The position numbers and the translations under genes are program-made. From an uncultured Flavobacteriales bacterium (GTDB lineage Bacteria; Bacteroidota; Bacteroidia; Flavobacteriales; Schleiferiaceae): DNA of 44,662 nucleotides. The notes under the pieces were generated by a model. The model was not told the DNA's origin. It ran no database searches and worked only from the letters and a program-made list of their open reading frames with translations. Numbering within the stretch: the stretch's first letter is position 1; each line of letters opens with the position of its first letter. Of the stretch, positions 24,318 to 33,598 are shown piece after piece. The DNA is taken from assembly GCA_950073045.1 (NCBI GenBank), contig CATMQD010000004.1, positions 1 to 44,662 of the forward strand. Reading direction: 5' to 3'.

Positions 24318-25187
24318 TTATACTGTGGAGGCTTTGTTAAAGCCAATCGTTTCTCGATACAGTTGTGGCGAAACATCCGCATGTTTCTTAAAAAACCGAC
24401 TGAAGTAATATTCATCTTCATATCCCAGCCTAAAAGCAATTTCCTTTACAGGTTTATTGCTGAGGTAAAGCTCTCGTTTAGCTTCAATTATAATGCGCTC
24501 TGCAATGAGATTGGTGAGGGTTTTATTAAAATGTCCTTTTGTGATTTTATTCAAAGCCTTAGGGCTGATGGCTAAGAGCTCGGCATAATCGCGGGCACTA
24601 TGTTTTACACAGAAATGCTCGTTAATAGCCTCTTTTAACCTTTGTACTATGCGCGGCTCCTCACCTAGCTCGGTTACTTTTACTTTGACTTCCCCCTGCT
24701 GATTTTTTAATCTTGATGCAGTTACCAAAAAGATTTTCAGATAAGATATAAGCACTTCATAGTGTGCAAGCTCAGCAGCTTGAATTTCCGCTTTCATCTG
24801 AGGAATGATTCCGTTTAAAACCGACTCTGAATTAGGGTCGATTTGTACTAATGGAGAATCGTAAATATTATTGAAGAGAACCCCATTGCATGCTACCTCA
24901 TGTTGATGCTTATGAATGCAAAAGAAATCAGGGTGGAAATGTATAACCTCGGCTACTAGACTGTCATCGCCGCAAATCATGAAGGGCTGATATGGACTAA
25001 AAGCTACTAAGGCATTGGGCCCAAAATCGTATTCCGAAAAATCGACCTTTATCTTACCAGCACCCTTTTTTATCCAAATCAGCGAATAGTAATTTAAGCG
25101 CTGAATATGATCAAAGGGATTATTCCCTTCAAAATGATAGAGTTTAAAGGCTAAGTGACCAGTTTGGGGATTAATCAGCGTTTGCAT
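24318..25187 (-). CDS. AraC-family transcriptional regulator
   Basis: The 289-residue protein has an N-terminal cupin-like sensing half (FKLYHFEGNNPF, LNYYSLIWIKKGAG, FSPYQPFMIC) and a C-terminal double helix-turn-helix of AraC type from about residue 190. The second HTH ends in VKEIAFRLGYEDEYYFSRFF, the classic AraC signature. The start is ATG at 25187; an in-frame TTG at 25205 is less likely. It is the last gene of a likely three-gene unit with the SnoaL-like and AhpD-like genes, 20 nt after the former, and may regulate that unit. Confidence 0.88.
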   Translation of the reverse strand: MQTLINPQTGHLAFKLYHFEGNNPFDHIQRLNYYSLIWIKKGAGKIKVDFSEYDFGPNALVAFSPYQPFMICGDDSLVAEVIHFHPDFFCIHKHQHEVACNGVLFNNIYDSPLVQIDPNSESVLNGIIPQMKAEIQAAELAHYEVLISYLKIFLVTASRLKNQQGEVKVKVTELGEEPRIVQRLKEAINEHFCVKHSARDYAELLAISPKALNKITKGHFNKTLTNLIAERIIIEAKRELYLSNKPVKEIAFRLGYEDEYYFSRFFKKHADVSPQLYRETIGFNKASTV

Positions 25188-25207
25188 AATAGACCGATGC
25201 TTCAAAT

Positions 25208-25627
25208 TTAGAGGATTTCCCGCTCCTCGGCATTTATCTCTAAATCGTTAATACTTGCATAGCGCTTGCGCATTAACCCGTTGGCTTTAAATTCCCAGAG
25301 CTCGTTGCCATAAGCCCTATACCATTGATTGTTTTCATCTTGGTATTCATATTTAAAGCTTACCGCGATGCGATTTTCACGAAAGCCCCACAATTCCTTT
25401 TTAAGTTTATAATTCCGCTCTTTTTGCCATTTCTTTTTCAGGAATTCGATAATCTCCTCTCGACCATTTATAAATTGAGTTCGATTGCGCCATTCAGAGT
25501 CTAGGCTATAGGCCTTAGCCACCATTTCTGGGTTTTGGCTATTCCAGGCATCTTCGGCCATTTGCACCTTTTGCCTAGCGGTCTCCATAGTAAAAGGAGG
25601 CAAAGGATGTTTGCTTTCTTCTTTCAT
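25208..25627 (-). CDS. DUF1348 / SnoaL-like (NTF2 fold) protein
   Basis: The 139-residue protein matches the DUF1348 family of the NTF2-like fold: MAEDAWNSQNPEMVAKAYS, then DSEWRNRTQFINGREEIIEF, then WELWEFKANGLMRKRYASIND in scattered form. The family has no firm biochemical role. Start is ATG at 25627, 50 nt after the AhpD-like gene. Co-location with an AhpD-like protein and an AraC regulator suggests a stress or detoxification cassette. Confidence 0.82.
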   Translation of the reverse strand: MKEESKHPLPPFTMETARQKVQMAEDAWNSQNPEMVAKAYSLDSEWRNRTQFINGREEIIEFLKKKWQKERNYKLKKELWGFRENRIAVSFKYEYQDENNQWYRAYGNELWEFKANGLMRKRYASINDLEINAEEREIL

Positions 25628-25677
25628 TTGATCAAAATTGAAAATGGAGGAGTGCAGTAAACACTCCTCCGAATAAA

Positions 25678-26223
25678 TTAGATACTAGGAGCTACTGGGA
25701 AATCTACAGGCACCTTGGTGAGGTTGTGTAAGTAGTTCATCGCAATCTTATCGCTGATTTGCAAAATCAGGTCCACCAAGTTTTCCTGATTATAACCTGC
25801 GCTGTAAAACTGCTCTAGCATTTCAGAACTGGCATAACCACGATTTTCGGTTAAATCAGCCGCTAAGGCTACTAATGCGTTTAGCTTGGTGTTTTCACTT
25901 TTACCCTGACGAAGGTTTAAGATTTGGTCTTCATCAAAGCCATTCATTTTACCAATGGCCGTATGAGCGCTTTGGCAGTAAATACAGCCATTAACCTGGC
26001 TAACCACTAGGTTTACCGCTTCTTTCTCTTTGTTGTTTAAAGAAGTTTTAGCGTTTTGATAGTTAAGATAACGTTGCAAACCATTGTCTGAATAGGCTAT
26101 GGTAGCATACAAATTCGGCACAAAACCAATTTGCTTATTCAAATTATCGAAGATCTCCTGATTAACAGCAGATACTTCTTCACGACTAGGAACTTGGAAC
26201 TCTAAAGATCTTGTATTTTCCAT
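25678..26223 (-). CDS. Carboxymuconolactone decarboxylase / AhpD-like alkylhydroperoxidase
   Basis: The 181-residue, all-alpha protein carries the AhpD-type redox motif CIYCQSAHT (CxxC plus a downstream His) after KEKEAVNLVVSQVNG. Such proteins reduce peroxides or act as thiol-disulfide oxidoreductases. The frame is open to an ATG at 26247, adding MTSTNTCK; the ATG at 26223 (MENTRSLEF) is preferred but not certain. A CACATTTG sequence upstream may be the -7 element. It is the first gene of the AhpD-SnoaL-AraC unit. Confidence 0.86.
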   Translation of the reverse strand: MENTRSLEFQVPSREEVSAVNQEIFDNLNKQIGFVPNLYATIAYSDNGLQRYLNYQNAKTSLNNKEKEAVNLVVSQVNGCIYCQSAHTAIGKMNGFDEDQILNLRQGKSENTKLNALVALAADLTENRGYASSEMLEQFYSAGYNQENLVDLILQISDKIAMNYLHNLTKVPVDFPVAPSI

Positions 26224-26332
26224 TTTACAGGTATTTGTTGATGTCATTATTGACCTTACAAATGTGCGATGGCGACTAGCCCCGTAAAATGGACGAACTA
26301 CGTTAATGGATGGACAATTTTCCCTGCCTTGA

Positions 26333-26695
26333 TTAATTGTAGCTGGGAACAGTTTTAATGCTCAAGCGTAAGTATTTACGAAGCATCAATAGGGCATTTA
26401 AAGCGATTGGGACCAATACGCTTATTCCTCCTAGCACTAGATTTTGGGCATCGGTGTCGAAAATCGGAAATTCAACTAATTCCGAAATTAAAGCGAAAGA
26501 GAAGAACAAGCTACTTAAAATGAGTAGTCCGGAGATGATAATACCAGCCAGCTTATTCTGAAAATAGATCTGTTGCACAAAAACCAAACTAAGGAAAATG
26601 GCTAGAGGGTGATAGACTTCGCCTTCCAATATCCAGAATATTAGGGTGGCTATTAAGAATAAAATTTCAGAAAAGTCTCGCGGCAATTTCGGCAT
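26333..26695 (-). CDS. Small integral membrane protein of unknown function
   Basis: The 120-residue protein has about four hydrophobic segments (roughly 8-24, 28-46, 49-72, 86-107) with short polar loops and ends in basic LRKYLRLSIKTV. No family was recognised. It stands alone between the AhpD-like cassette and the outer-membrane protein gene. Confidence 0.7.
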   Translation of the reverse strand: MPKLPRDFSEILFLIATLIFWILEGEVYHPLAIFLSLVFVQQIYFQNKLAGIIISGLLILSSLFFSFALISELVEFPIFDTDAQNLVLGGISVLVPIALNALLMLRKYLRLSIKTVPSYN

Positions 26696-26777
26696 GGTAC
26701 TAATTTTTATCGCTAACGAAATTTAATGGCTTGGATTGTATGACACTAAACCTAGTCTCTAATTAGGTGATTGTTTT

Positions 26778-27476
26778 TTAAAAACTGTAGCCGAGATTTA
26801 TGCTCGGTGCAATTATAATATGATCTACCTGATCGAAAGTATTGAGCTGGTAGATTGGATTAAGTTCGGCATTAAGACGCAGATTTGGATTAAATCGATA
26901 GCTCAGTCCTAAATTCCCGCCTATTGCCCAGCCCATGGGGTAGCGTACTTCATTTTGATCATTTCGGCGCTGATCTAATTCATAGAAGCCCCAAAGGAGA
27001 CCGCCGCCCGTATAAAAGCTGAAATTACTACTTAGCATTTTTTGGTAAAGAACATTACCATTAATACCGTAGCCCGAAATGTCGCTATCGCTGAGGGCCA
27101 TGCCTATTCGTGGAATAAATAATAGGCGACTACTATTACTTAAACTCTTGGAGTATTGGGCCGAAACCGCATAGCCAGAACGAAAGTAACCTAACTGACC
27201 TTCGAGGTCGCCCCAGCTTTTTATTCCGAGTACTAAATTATCTTGAAAGCCATAACGGATTTGTGCCTGATATCCGAAGCTGCTATTAGTGCTGAGACTT
27301 GGGCTAGCGGCATTTGGTCTGGTCTCTGGTAATAACTCGGCCCCAGCCGAAAGATCTAATTGATTTTTCTCCAGCTGTTTATGCTCTAAATTAAAGGAAG
27401 GACTATAAACCAAACTAGGGGAGCAGCTGCAAAAGAACAGGCTTAAAACAAGGGAAGAAAAAACATTTTTTTTCAT
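26778..27476 (-). CDS. Predicted outer-membrane beta-barrel protein with lipoprotein-type signal
   Basis: The 232-residue protein begins MKKNVFSSLVLSLFFCSC, a lipoprotein-type signal. The remainder is a series of alternating amphipathic strands (GYQAQIRYGFQDNLVLGIKS, SFYTGGGLLWGFYEL, LGLSYRFNPNLRLNAEL) ending in APSINLGYSF, with the terminal Phe typical of outer-membrane beta-barrels. A role is not identifiable. The frame is open to 27500, but the signal fixes the start at 27476. A near-match TATTATTG at 27505-27498 may be its -7 element. Confidence 0.75.
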   Translation of the reverse strand: MKKNVFSSLVLSLFFCSCSPSLVYSPSFNLEHKQLEKNQLDLSAGAELLPETRPNAASPSLSTNSSFGYQAQIRYGFQDNLVLGIKSWGDLEGQLGYFRSGYAVSAQYSKSLSNSSRLLFIPRIGMALSDSDISGYGINGNVLYQKMLSSNFSFYTGGGLLWGFYELDQRRNDQNEVRYPMGWAIGGNLGLSYRFNPNLRLNAELNPIYQLNTFDQVDHIIIAPSINLGYSF

Positions 27477-27513
27477 AGATCGGGGACTTAGTCGGAACAA
27501 TAATAGGGGAAAT

Positions 27514-27546
27514 AAAAAAAAGCCGCCTCCCTAAAGAAGCGGCTTT
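27514..27546 (-). terminator. Rho-independent terminator of the sdhCAB operon
   Basis: On the minus strand AAAGCCGC and GCGGCTTT (27546-27539 and 27526-27519) form an 8-bp stem with a 12-nt loop followed by a long T-run (27521-27514). It lies about 75 nt after the sdhB stop. Confidence 0.85.
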
Positions 27547-27581
27547 CCAATGTATGTTCATTGCCTAGAGCAAGTGCTTAA

Positions 27582-27623
27582 TACTAAATACTAGCTACTA
27601 AATACTATGTACTAAGTATTATT
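27582..27623. repeat. 14-bp tandem repeat adjoining the sdhB stop
   Basis: Three degenerate copies read TACTAAATACTAGC, TACTAAATACTATG and TACTAAGTATTATT, followed by TACTAC. The last copy overlaps the sdhB stop codon. Confidence 0.7.
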
Positions 27624-28371
27624 TACTACTTGCCAAGCTAGCACCTAAGTATTCGCGGTTCATGCGAGCAATGTTTTCTAGAGAAATCTCTTTTGGACAT
27701 TCTTCTGCGCAAGCGCCCACATTAGAACAGTTACCAAAGCCTTCTAAATCCATTTGATTTACCATGTTTAGTACGCGGTCTTTAGCTTCTACTTTCCCTT
27801 GTGGTAAAAGTGATAACTGTGAAACCTTAGCTGAAACGAATAACATGGCCGAAGCATTAGGACAAGCGGCAACACAAGCACCACAGCCAATGCAAGTAGC
27901 AGAGTTAAAGGCTTCATCAGCATCGGCCTTAGGCACTGGCATAGCATTGGCATCTAGGGTGTTACCCGAAGTGTTTACCGAAACATAACCTCCCGCTTCA
28001 ATAATGCGATCAAAAGCATTACGATCTACCGAAAGGTCTTTAATTACCGGGAAGGCACGTGAGCGCCAAGGCTCAATGTAAATGGTGTCGCCATCTTTAA
28101 ACTTCCGCATGTGAAGCTGGCAAGTGGTAGTGGCATTTTGTGGTCCGTGTGGCTCCCCATTAATATGGAGTGAGCACATTCCACAAATTCCTTCACGACA
28201 ATCGTGATCGAATACTACTGGCTCTTCACCTTTGGTAATCAGCTCTTCATTAAGCTGGTCCATCATTTCTAGGAAGGAACTATCGGCGCTAACATTTTTA
28301 ATAGCGTAGTCCTTAAGTTCTCCCTTTGTATTTTGATTGGCTTGACGCCAGATTTTTAATTTAAGATCCAT
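27619..28371 (-). CDS. sdhB: Succinate dehydrogenase / fumarate reductase iron-sulfur subunit
   Basis: The 250-residue protein carries three clusters. The 2Fe-2S ligands are Cys58, Cys63, Cys66 (CREGICGMC) and Cys84. The 4Fe-4S ligands are Cys160, 163, 166 ([11 protein letters not shown]), with Cys170 probably serving the 3Fe-4S cluster or the following turn. The distal motif is Cys215, Cys221, Cys225 ([16 protein letters not shown]). It passes electrons from the flavoprotein to the membrane quinone site. The start is ATG at 28371 ([10 protein letters not shown]); an upstream TTG in frame is not needed. It lies 19 nt after sdhA. Confidence 0.96.
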   Translation of the reverse strand: MDLKLKIWRQANQNTKGELKDYAIKNVSADSSFLEMMDQLNEELITKGEEPVVFDHDCREGICGMCSLHINGEPHGPQNATTTCQLHMRKFKDGDTIYIEPWRSRAFPVIKDLSVDRNAFDRIIEAGGYVSVNTSGNTLDANAMPVPKADADEAFNSATCIGCGACVAACPNASAMLFVSAKVSQLSLLPQGKVEAKDRVLNMVNQMDLEGFGNCSNVGACAEECPKEISLENIARMNREYLGASLASSK

Positions 28372-28390
28372 GAGCAAAAATTTTTGAGTG

Positions 28391-30391
28391 TTACTTGTAA
28401 CTACGGGTTTTCAATTCCACATTTTCGAATACCAATTCTTCCTTCACTAGTTCAGCATTACCGGCATCTCCGGTGTACTTCCAGGAAGAAACAAAGGCGT
28501 AATCTTCATCACGTCGAAGGGCTTCACCTTCTTCGGTTTGGAATTCTTCACGGAAGTGACCCCCGCAAGATTCTTCACGCTCTAGGGCATCTTTACACAT
28601 TAATTCACCCAGTTCCATGAAGTCGGCCACACGCATGGCTTTGTCCAACTCGGGGTTCATTTCATTTGCGCCACCGGGGATACGTACATTCTGCCAGAAC
28701 TCTTCACGTAGTTCACGAATTTCTTTAATCGCTTCTTGTAATCCTTGCGCATTACGTGCCATACCACATTTGTTCCACATGATGTTACCTAGGCGTTTAT
28801 GGTAGTGGTCTACGCTGCTATCGCCTTTGGCATTCATCAATTTGTCGATGGTTCCACGCACTTCTTTTTCGGCTTCTTCAAATGCTGCATGATTGGTGTC
28901 GATAGCACCAGTACGGATTTCATCAGCCAAGTATTCGCCAATAGTGTAAGGAATTACAAAATAACCATCGGCTAGGCCTTGCATAAGGGCCGAAGCACCT
29001 AAGCGGTTGGCACCATGGTCGGAGAAGTTAGCTTCACCTAGAGCAAACATACCTGGTACGGTAGTCATTAAGTTATAGTCCACCCAAATGCCACCCATGG
29101 TGTAGTGCACCGCAGGGTAAATCATCATTGGGGTTTCGTATGGATTGTCATCTACGATTTTCTCGTACATGGCGAAAAGGTTACCATATTTAGCTTCTAC
29201 TACCGCGGTACCTAATTCTTTAATTTTTGCAGCACTTGGATTATCGATGCCTTTTACATTGGCTTCGGTTTTTCCATATCGCTCAATTGCTGCGGCAAAA
29301 TCTAAGTATACTGCTTCGCCAGTTTGGTTTACACCATAACCTTCATCGCAACGCTCTTTGGCGGCACGTGAAGCAACGTCGCGTGGTACTAAGTTACCGA
29401 ATGATGGGTAACGACGTTCTAGATAATAGTCGCGTTTTTCCTCTGGAAGATCGGTGGGCTTTAATTTACCCGCGCGAATTGCCTCGGCATCCTTACGATC
29501 TTTAGGTACCCAAATACGTCCGTCATTACGGAGCGACTCACTCATCAGCGTAAGCTTAGACTGGTGATCGCCAGAAACAGGAATACATGTGGGGTGAATC
29601 TGCGTAAAGCAAGGATTGGCAAATAGCGCCCCTTTCTTATGAGCCTTCCAAGCGGCAGAGCCATTAGATCCCATTGCATTGGTAGAAAGGAAGAACACGT
29701 TACCATAACCGCCAGAGGCAATTACTACTGCGTGGGCACCATGGCGCTGAATTTCTCCAGTTACAAGGTTTCGGGCAATAATACCACGGGCTTTACCATC
29801 CACTAATACTACATCGAGCATTTCGTGACGGTTATACATCTTAACCTTACCCTTGGAAATTTGGCGACTTAATGCCGAGTATGCCCCTAATAATAATTGC
29901 TGTCCGGTTTGACCTTTAGCATAGAAGGTACGACTTACTTGCACCCCACCGAAAGAACGGTTATCGAGGGTACCGCCATACTCCCTTGCAAAGGGAACAC
30001 CTTGTGCTACAGCTTGGTCGATAATATTTGCGGAAACTTCAGCTAAACGGTAAACGTTTGCTTCACGAGAGCGGTAGTCGCCCCCTTTAATGGTATCGTA
30101 GAACAAACGGTAAACGGAGTCACCATCGTTCTGATAGTTTTTTGCTGCATTAATACCACCTTGTGCCGCAATAGAGTGCGCACGACGTGGGGAATCTTGG
30201 AAACAAAAGGCTTTTACATTGTAACCCATCTCAGCTAAAGAAGCTGCGGCGGAGCTACCAGCCAATCCCGTTCCAACAACAATAACATCGATATTCCTTT
30301 TGTTGGCAGGGTTTACCAAGCGAATGTTGGCTTTGTGATTTTGCCACTTCGTTTCGAGTGGTCCCTCTGGAATTTTCGAATCTAACTTCAT
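28391..30391 (-). CDS. sdhA: Succinate dehydrogenase / fumarate reductase flavoprotein subunit
   Basis: The 666-residue subunit has the FAD-binding motif [20 protein letters not shown] (GxGxxG at 40-45) and the covalent-FAD histidine His72 in [15 protein letters not shown]. Substrate-site segments include [16 protein letters not shown] and [16 protein letters not shown], then [20 protein letters not shown]. Length and order (C, A, B) match the menaquinone-linked Bacteroidetes-type complex II. It lies 11 nt after sdhC in the operon. Confidence 0.97.
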   Translation of the reverse strand: MKLDSKIPEGPLETKWQNHKANIRLVNPANKRNIDVIVVGTGLAGSSAAASLAEMGYNVKAFCFQDSPRRAHSIAAQGGINAAKNYQNDGDSVYRLFYDTIKGGDYRSREANVYRLAEVSANIIDQAVAQGVPFAREYGGTLDNRSFGGVQVSRTFYAKGQTGQQLLLGAYSALSRQISKGKVKMYNRHEMLDVVLVDGKARGIIARNLVTGEIQRHGAHAVVIASGGYGNVFFLSTNAMGSNGSAAWKAHKKGALFANPCFTQIHPTCIPVSGDHQSKLTLMSESLRNDGRIWVPKDRKDAEAIRAGKLKPTDLPEEKRDYYLERRYPSFGNLVPRDVASRAAKERCDEGYGVNQTGEAVYLDFAAAIERYGKTEANVKGIDNPSAAKIKELGTAVVEAKYGNLFAMYEKIVDDNPYETPMMIYPAVHYTMGGIWVDYNLMTTVPGMFALGEANFSDHGANRLGASALMQGLADGYFVIPYTIGEYLADEIRTGAIDTNHAAFEEAEKEVRGTIDKLMNAKGDSSVDHYHKRLGNIMWNKCGMARNAQGLQEAIKEIRELREEFWQNVRIPGGANEMNPELDKAMRVADFMELGELMCKDALEREESCGGHFREEFQTEEGEALRRDEDYAFVSSWKYTGDAGNAELVKEELVFENVELKTRSYK

Positions 30392-30402
30392 GGAGATTGC
30401 TT

Positions 30403-31092
30403 TTAGTTTTTAGCCATTAAAATGTACACAGGAATGATGGCGTAAGCCAGGGGAATGATCACGGAAATTCCATAACCCACTTTTTTGATAACTGGAGTGT
30501 ATCGCTTGTGATTTAAACCGAAAGTTTGAAATGCACTTGCGAATCCATGCCATAAGTGGAAGGCGATTGCCGCCATGGAGATCACGTATAGTAAAACAAA
30601 GATCAATCCAGCGCTACCATCCTGATAGGTTTTGATAACCACGGCAGCTAGATTTTTGTTTCCTTCAGAGTCAACACCAATATCGCCCCAATGCATTTGG
30701 TACCAAAACTGACCCATATGCATAATGATAAAGGCTAAAATGATGGTTCCTAATAACCCCATATTACGGGAGGCCCAAATAGAGTTGGTGTTTGGTTTCC
30801 AACTTTTGTAGCGCTCGGGACGGGCTTTGCGATTTTGCATTACCAACACAATACCATCAATGGCATGGAAGAGAATACTAATGTAGAGCACATAGCTAAT
30901 GATCTTGATTAGCGGGAAGCTAGTCATGAATTTAGCATAGGCGTTAAATTTTTCTTGACCCTCAACGCTAAGGTCTAAAAGCTGGAGGTTACCCAGTAAA
31001 TGCACGATCAAAAAGCTAATTAAAAACAAGCCGGTGATCGCCATCCAATACTTCTTTGCAATGGATGAACCTAAAATCCCTGATTTTGCCAT
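30403..31092 (-). CDS. sdhC: Succinate dehydrogenase cytochrome b subunit
   Basis: The 229-residue membrane anchor has five predicted helices and conserved His residues for two b hemes, e.g. [36 protein letters not shown] and [13 protein letters not shown]. It replaces separate SdhC and SdhD subunits, as in the B. subtilis and Wolinella type, and reduces or oxidises menaquinone. The frame is open to 31158, but [18 protein letters not shown] at 31092 is the family N-terminus. A TAAATTTG promoter element lies 29 nt upstream. Confidence 0.94.
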   Translation of the reverse strand: MAKSGILGSSIAKKYWMAITGLFLISFLIVHLLGNLQLLDLSVEGQEKFNAYAKFMTSFPLIKIISYVLYISILFHAIDGIVLVMQNRKARPERYKSWKPNTNSIWASRNMGLLGTIILAFIIMHMGQFWYQMHWGDIGVDSEGNKNLAAVVIKTYQDGSAGLIFVLLYVISMAAIAFHLWHGFASAFQTFGLNHKRYTPVIKKVGYGISVIIPLAYAIIPVYILMAKN

Positions 31093-31121
31093 AGTTGTAG
31101 TCTGTGCCGATTGAGTTTTCG

Positions 31122-31129
31122 CAAATTTA
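31122..31129 (-). promoter_or_regulatory. -7 element TAAATTTG of sdhCAB
   Basis: This is a perfect TAnnTTTG on the minus strand with a spacing to the ATG that allows a leader of about 24 nt. Confidence 0.55.
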
Positions 31130-31222
31130 AGAAGCGCTGGCGGTTTAACAACTAGCAATTTTATTTAGAACGATTAAAGAAAAGGGCCGGATTGAAGAGT
31201 AGATAAGCCATTCCTTAATTCC

Positions 31223-31230
31223 TAACTTTG
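31223..31230 (+). promoter_or_regulatory. -7 element TAACTTTG of the aminopeptidase P gene
   Basis: This perfect TAnnTTTG is followed by CGGAAA, 22 nt before the ATG at 31253. Confidence 0.55.
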
Positions 31231-31252
31231 CGGAAATCTCAAAAAATATCTC

Positions 31253-32542
31253 ATGCGTTACGATCCTATCGACCCGCAATTATTCATTGATAACCGTAAG
31301 AAGTTTACTGGTAAATTACCAGCTGGCGCCTTAGCGATCTTCAATGCCAACGATATAATGCCAACCAATGCCGACGGTACTTTACCCTTAGTGCAAAATC
31401 GCGATTTGTTTTACCTCACAGGGGTAGACCAAGAGGAAACGATTTTAGTGCTTTTCCCCGATGCCTATAATCCGGCTCATCGGGAGATGCTATTCCTTAT
31501 TGAGACCAATGATGAGATTGCCCGCTGGGAAGGAGCGAAGTTTACCAAAGAGCAAGCCACTAAGCATACCGGAATTCAATCGGTATTTTGGTTAAACGAC
31601 TTTGAGAAGATTATGAAAGATGTGATGTCTCAGGCACACTCGATCTTTCTAAATAGTAATGAGCATTTAAGAGCCAATACCACGGTAGAAACTAGAGACG
31701 ACCGTTTCCGCAAGTGGATTATGGAAAAACACCCCATGCATCGTTATGAGCGCAGTGCGCCAATTATGCATCAACTTCGTGCGGTGAAATCTCCGCTAGA
31801 GATTGAAATCATGAAGAAGGCGAATGCTATTAATACCAAAGCCTTTCATCGCATTCTTAAGTTTATGAAACCTGGGGTGATGGAGTATGAGTTAGAAGCT
31901 GAGTTCATTCATGAGTATAAGCGCAATGGTTCACCAGATTTTAGCTACACCCCAATTATTGCTTCCGGTGCAAATGCTTGTGTTTTACATTATATAGAGA
32001 ATGAAGCTGAATGTAAAGATGGCGACTTAGTACTTTTCGATTGTGGTAATTGGTATGCAAACTATGCTAGTGATGTTACCCGTTGCTATCCGGTTAATGG
32101 TAGGTTTACCGACCGTCAGAAAGAAGTGTACAATGCAGTATTGCGCGTAGAAAAAGCGGCGATGGAGTTACTTCGTCCAGGTAATCAATTGCACGAATAT
32201 CATAAAGAGGTAGGTGAGCTTATGACCAAAGAGTTGCTCGACCTAAAGTTGATTGATAAAACCGATGTGAAAAATCAGGACCCGAATTGGCCTGCTTACA
32301 AGAAATACTTCATGCATGGTACCTCTCATTATATTGGATTAGATGTGCATGATGTAGGCTTATGGACCGATAAAATGCAAGCAGGAAATGTGTTTACCTG
32401 TGAGCCGGGAATCTATATCCCAGAAGAAGGTATTGGCATTCGTATTGAAGATGATATTGTGATTGGCGAAAACGAAAACCTCAATATGACCGCCGGTATT
32501 CCTAAGGAAATTGAGGAAATCGAAGAAATAATGAATAGCTAA
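31253..32542 (+). CDS. pepP: Xaa-Pro aminopeptidase (M24B)
   Basis: The 429-residue protein has an N-terminal creatinase-like domain (to about 180) and a C-terminal pita-bread metallopeptidase domain. Metal ligands are visible in order: Asp in LVLFDCGNWYANYASDVTR (two Asp), His in FMHGTSHYIGLDVHDVG, Glu in TCEPGIYIPEE and Glu in IGIRIEDDIVIG. It removes the residue before proline at peptide N-termini. The stop overlaps the next start by one base (TAATG), so the two genes are translationally coupled. Confidence 0.93.
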   Translation: MRYDPIDPQLFIDNRKKFTGKLPAGALAIFNANDIMPTNADGTLPLVQNRDLFYLTGVDQEETILVLFPDAYNPAHREMLFLIETNDEIARWEGAKFTKEQATKHTGIQSVFWLNDFEKIMKDVMSQAHSIFLNSNEHLRANTTVETRDDRFRKWIMEKHPMHRYERSAPIMHQLRAVKSPLEIEIMKKANAINTKAFHRILKFMKPGVMEYELEAEFIHEYKRNGSPDFSYTPIIASGANACVLHYIENEAECKDGDLVLFDCGNWYANYASDVTRCYPVNGRFTDRQKEVYNAVLRVEKAAMELLRPGNQLHEYHKEVGELMTKELLDLKLIDKTDVKNQDPNWPAYKKYFMHGTSHYIGLDVHDVGLWTDKMQAGNVFTCEPGIYIPEEGIGIRIEDDIVIGENENLNMTAGIPKEIEEIEEIMNS

Positions 32543-33330
32543 TGCGAACCATCGAGTTCCAACATAAAGGGGCTCGCTTTATAGCGGAAGATGAAGGAAG
32601 AGGCCGGGCGGTCATCTTTCTTCATGGTTTTTTAGAGAACCGACGGATGTGGAAGGATCTTCTGCCCAAACTGCCTCGAAACATTCGGAAAATCACCCTC
32701 GATCTACCAGGTCATGGAGATTCGGAAAACCTAGCCTATGTGCATAGCATGGAAGAAATGGCGGAGGTAGTGATGTCTTTAATGAAACGCCTCTTTATTC
32801 GAAAGGCCGTAATATGCGGACATTCCATGGGAGGCTATGTGGCTATGGCTTTCGCCGAGAAGTACCCCGATAATTTAAAGGGCTTAGTGCTGATGAATTC
32901 CAATTCTCGGGCCGATTCGGAGGAACGAAAGATTAATCGTGGACGAGCGATTCAATTGGTAAAGCAAAATCCAAAGAGTTACATCCGCAATGCCATTCCT
33001 TTACTATTTAGCGAGGAAAGCCGCCATAGACTAAAGGCTGAGGTGAACTGGGCTCGCGATGAAGGCCTGCGCACATCGGTGCAAGGGGTTGTTGCTGCTT
33101 TGGAAGGCATGAAGCTTCGTCCAGATCGAGAAGCCATTCTTGAATTTGCGCCTTATCCTATTTTGTTAATTGCCTCTAAAAAAGATTCGGTTTTACCTTT
33201 TGAAATGCTACAGGAGCAAATGGAACATCGTGCAGTAAAGCCTTTAATTTTAGAGGAAGGGCATATGTCGCATTTAGAAGAACCAGAAAGCTTAGTACAA
33301 GGATTAAAGCAATTTCTCTATGACCTCTAA
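32542..33330 (+). CDS. Alpha/beta-fold hydrolase
   Basis: The 262-residue protein carries the oxyanion motif VIFLHGFLENRRMW, the nucleophile elbow CGHSMGGYVAMAFAE with Ser95, the acid strand ILLIASKKDSVLPF and the catalytic His in EEGHMSHLEEPE near 241. Substrate is unknown; the profile resembles small-molecule esterases or C-C hydrolases. It is coupled to the aminopeptidase P gene by a TAATG overlap. Confidence 0.87.
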   Translation: MRTIEFQHKGARFIAEDEGRGRAVIFLHGFLENRRMWKDLLPKLPRNIRKITLDLPGHGDSENLAYVHSMEEMAEVVMSLMKRLFIRKAVICGHSMGGYVAMAFAEKYPDNLKGLVLMNSNSRADSEERKINRGRAIQLVKQNPKSYIRNAIPLLFSEESRHRLKAEVNWARDEGLRTSVQGVVAALEGMKLRPDREAILEFAPYPILLIASKKDSVLPFEMLQEQMEHRAVKPLILEEGHMSHLEEPESLVQGLKQFLYDL

Positions 33331-33598
33331 ATTTTAGTGCTCGTTTTTATTCTTAATTATCATTGGTAATTTTTAGAGTCTAGATTTTTTTGAGTCTTCA
33401 AAATGAGTTGCTTTCAATGCTACTATATATTAAGGTCCTGAGAATCAGTGGTGCTTCCCTTTTAAATTAATAGGATTTGAACTGCAAATTCTGATTTTAA
33501 GATTCTATATTCGTTCCTCAATACCCCCATAATTTAAGGAGAGCGAGCAGATTTAGCTCGAGTTGTATTTAAATCTTGCGTCTATCGCAACAGAATTT
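33331..33598. other. AT-rich intergenic region before the putative DNA-binding protein gene
   Basis: This 268-bp stretch has no convincing ORF or terminator. It contains a direct repeat GAGTCT (about 33376 and 33390), an isolated AAGGAG at 33536-33541 that is badly placed for the chosen start, and a small inverted repeat CGAGC/GCTCG around 33545-33562. No clear TAnnTTTG was found. Confidence 0.4.
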
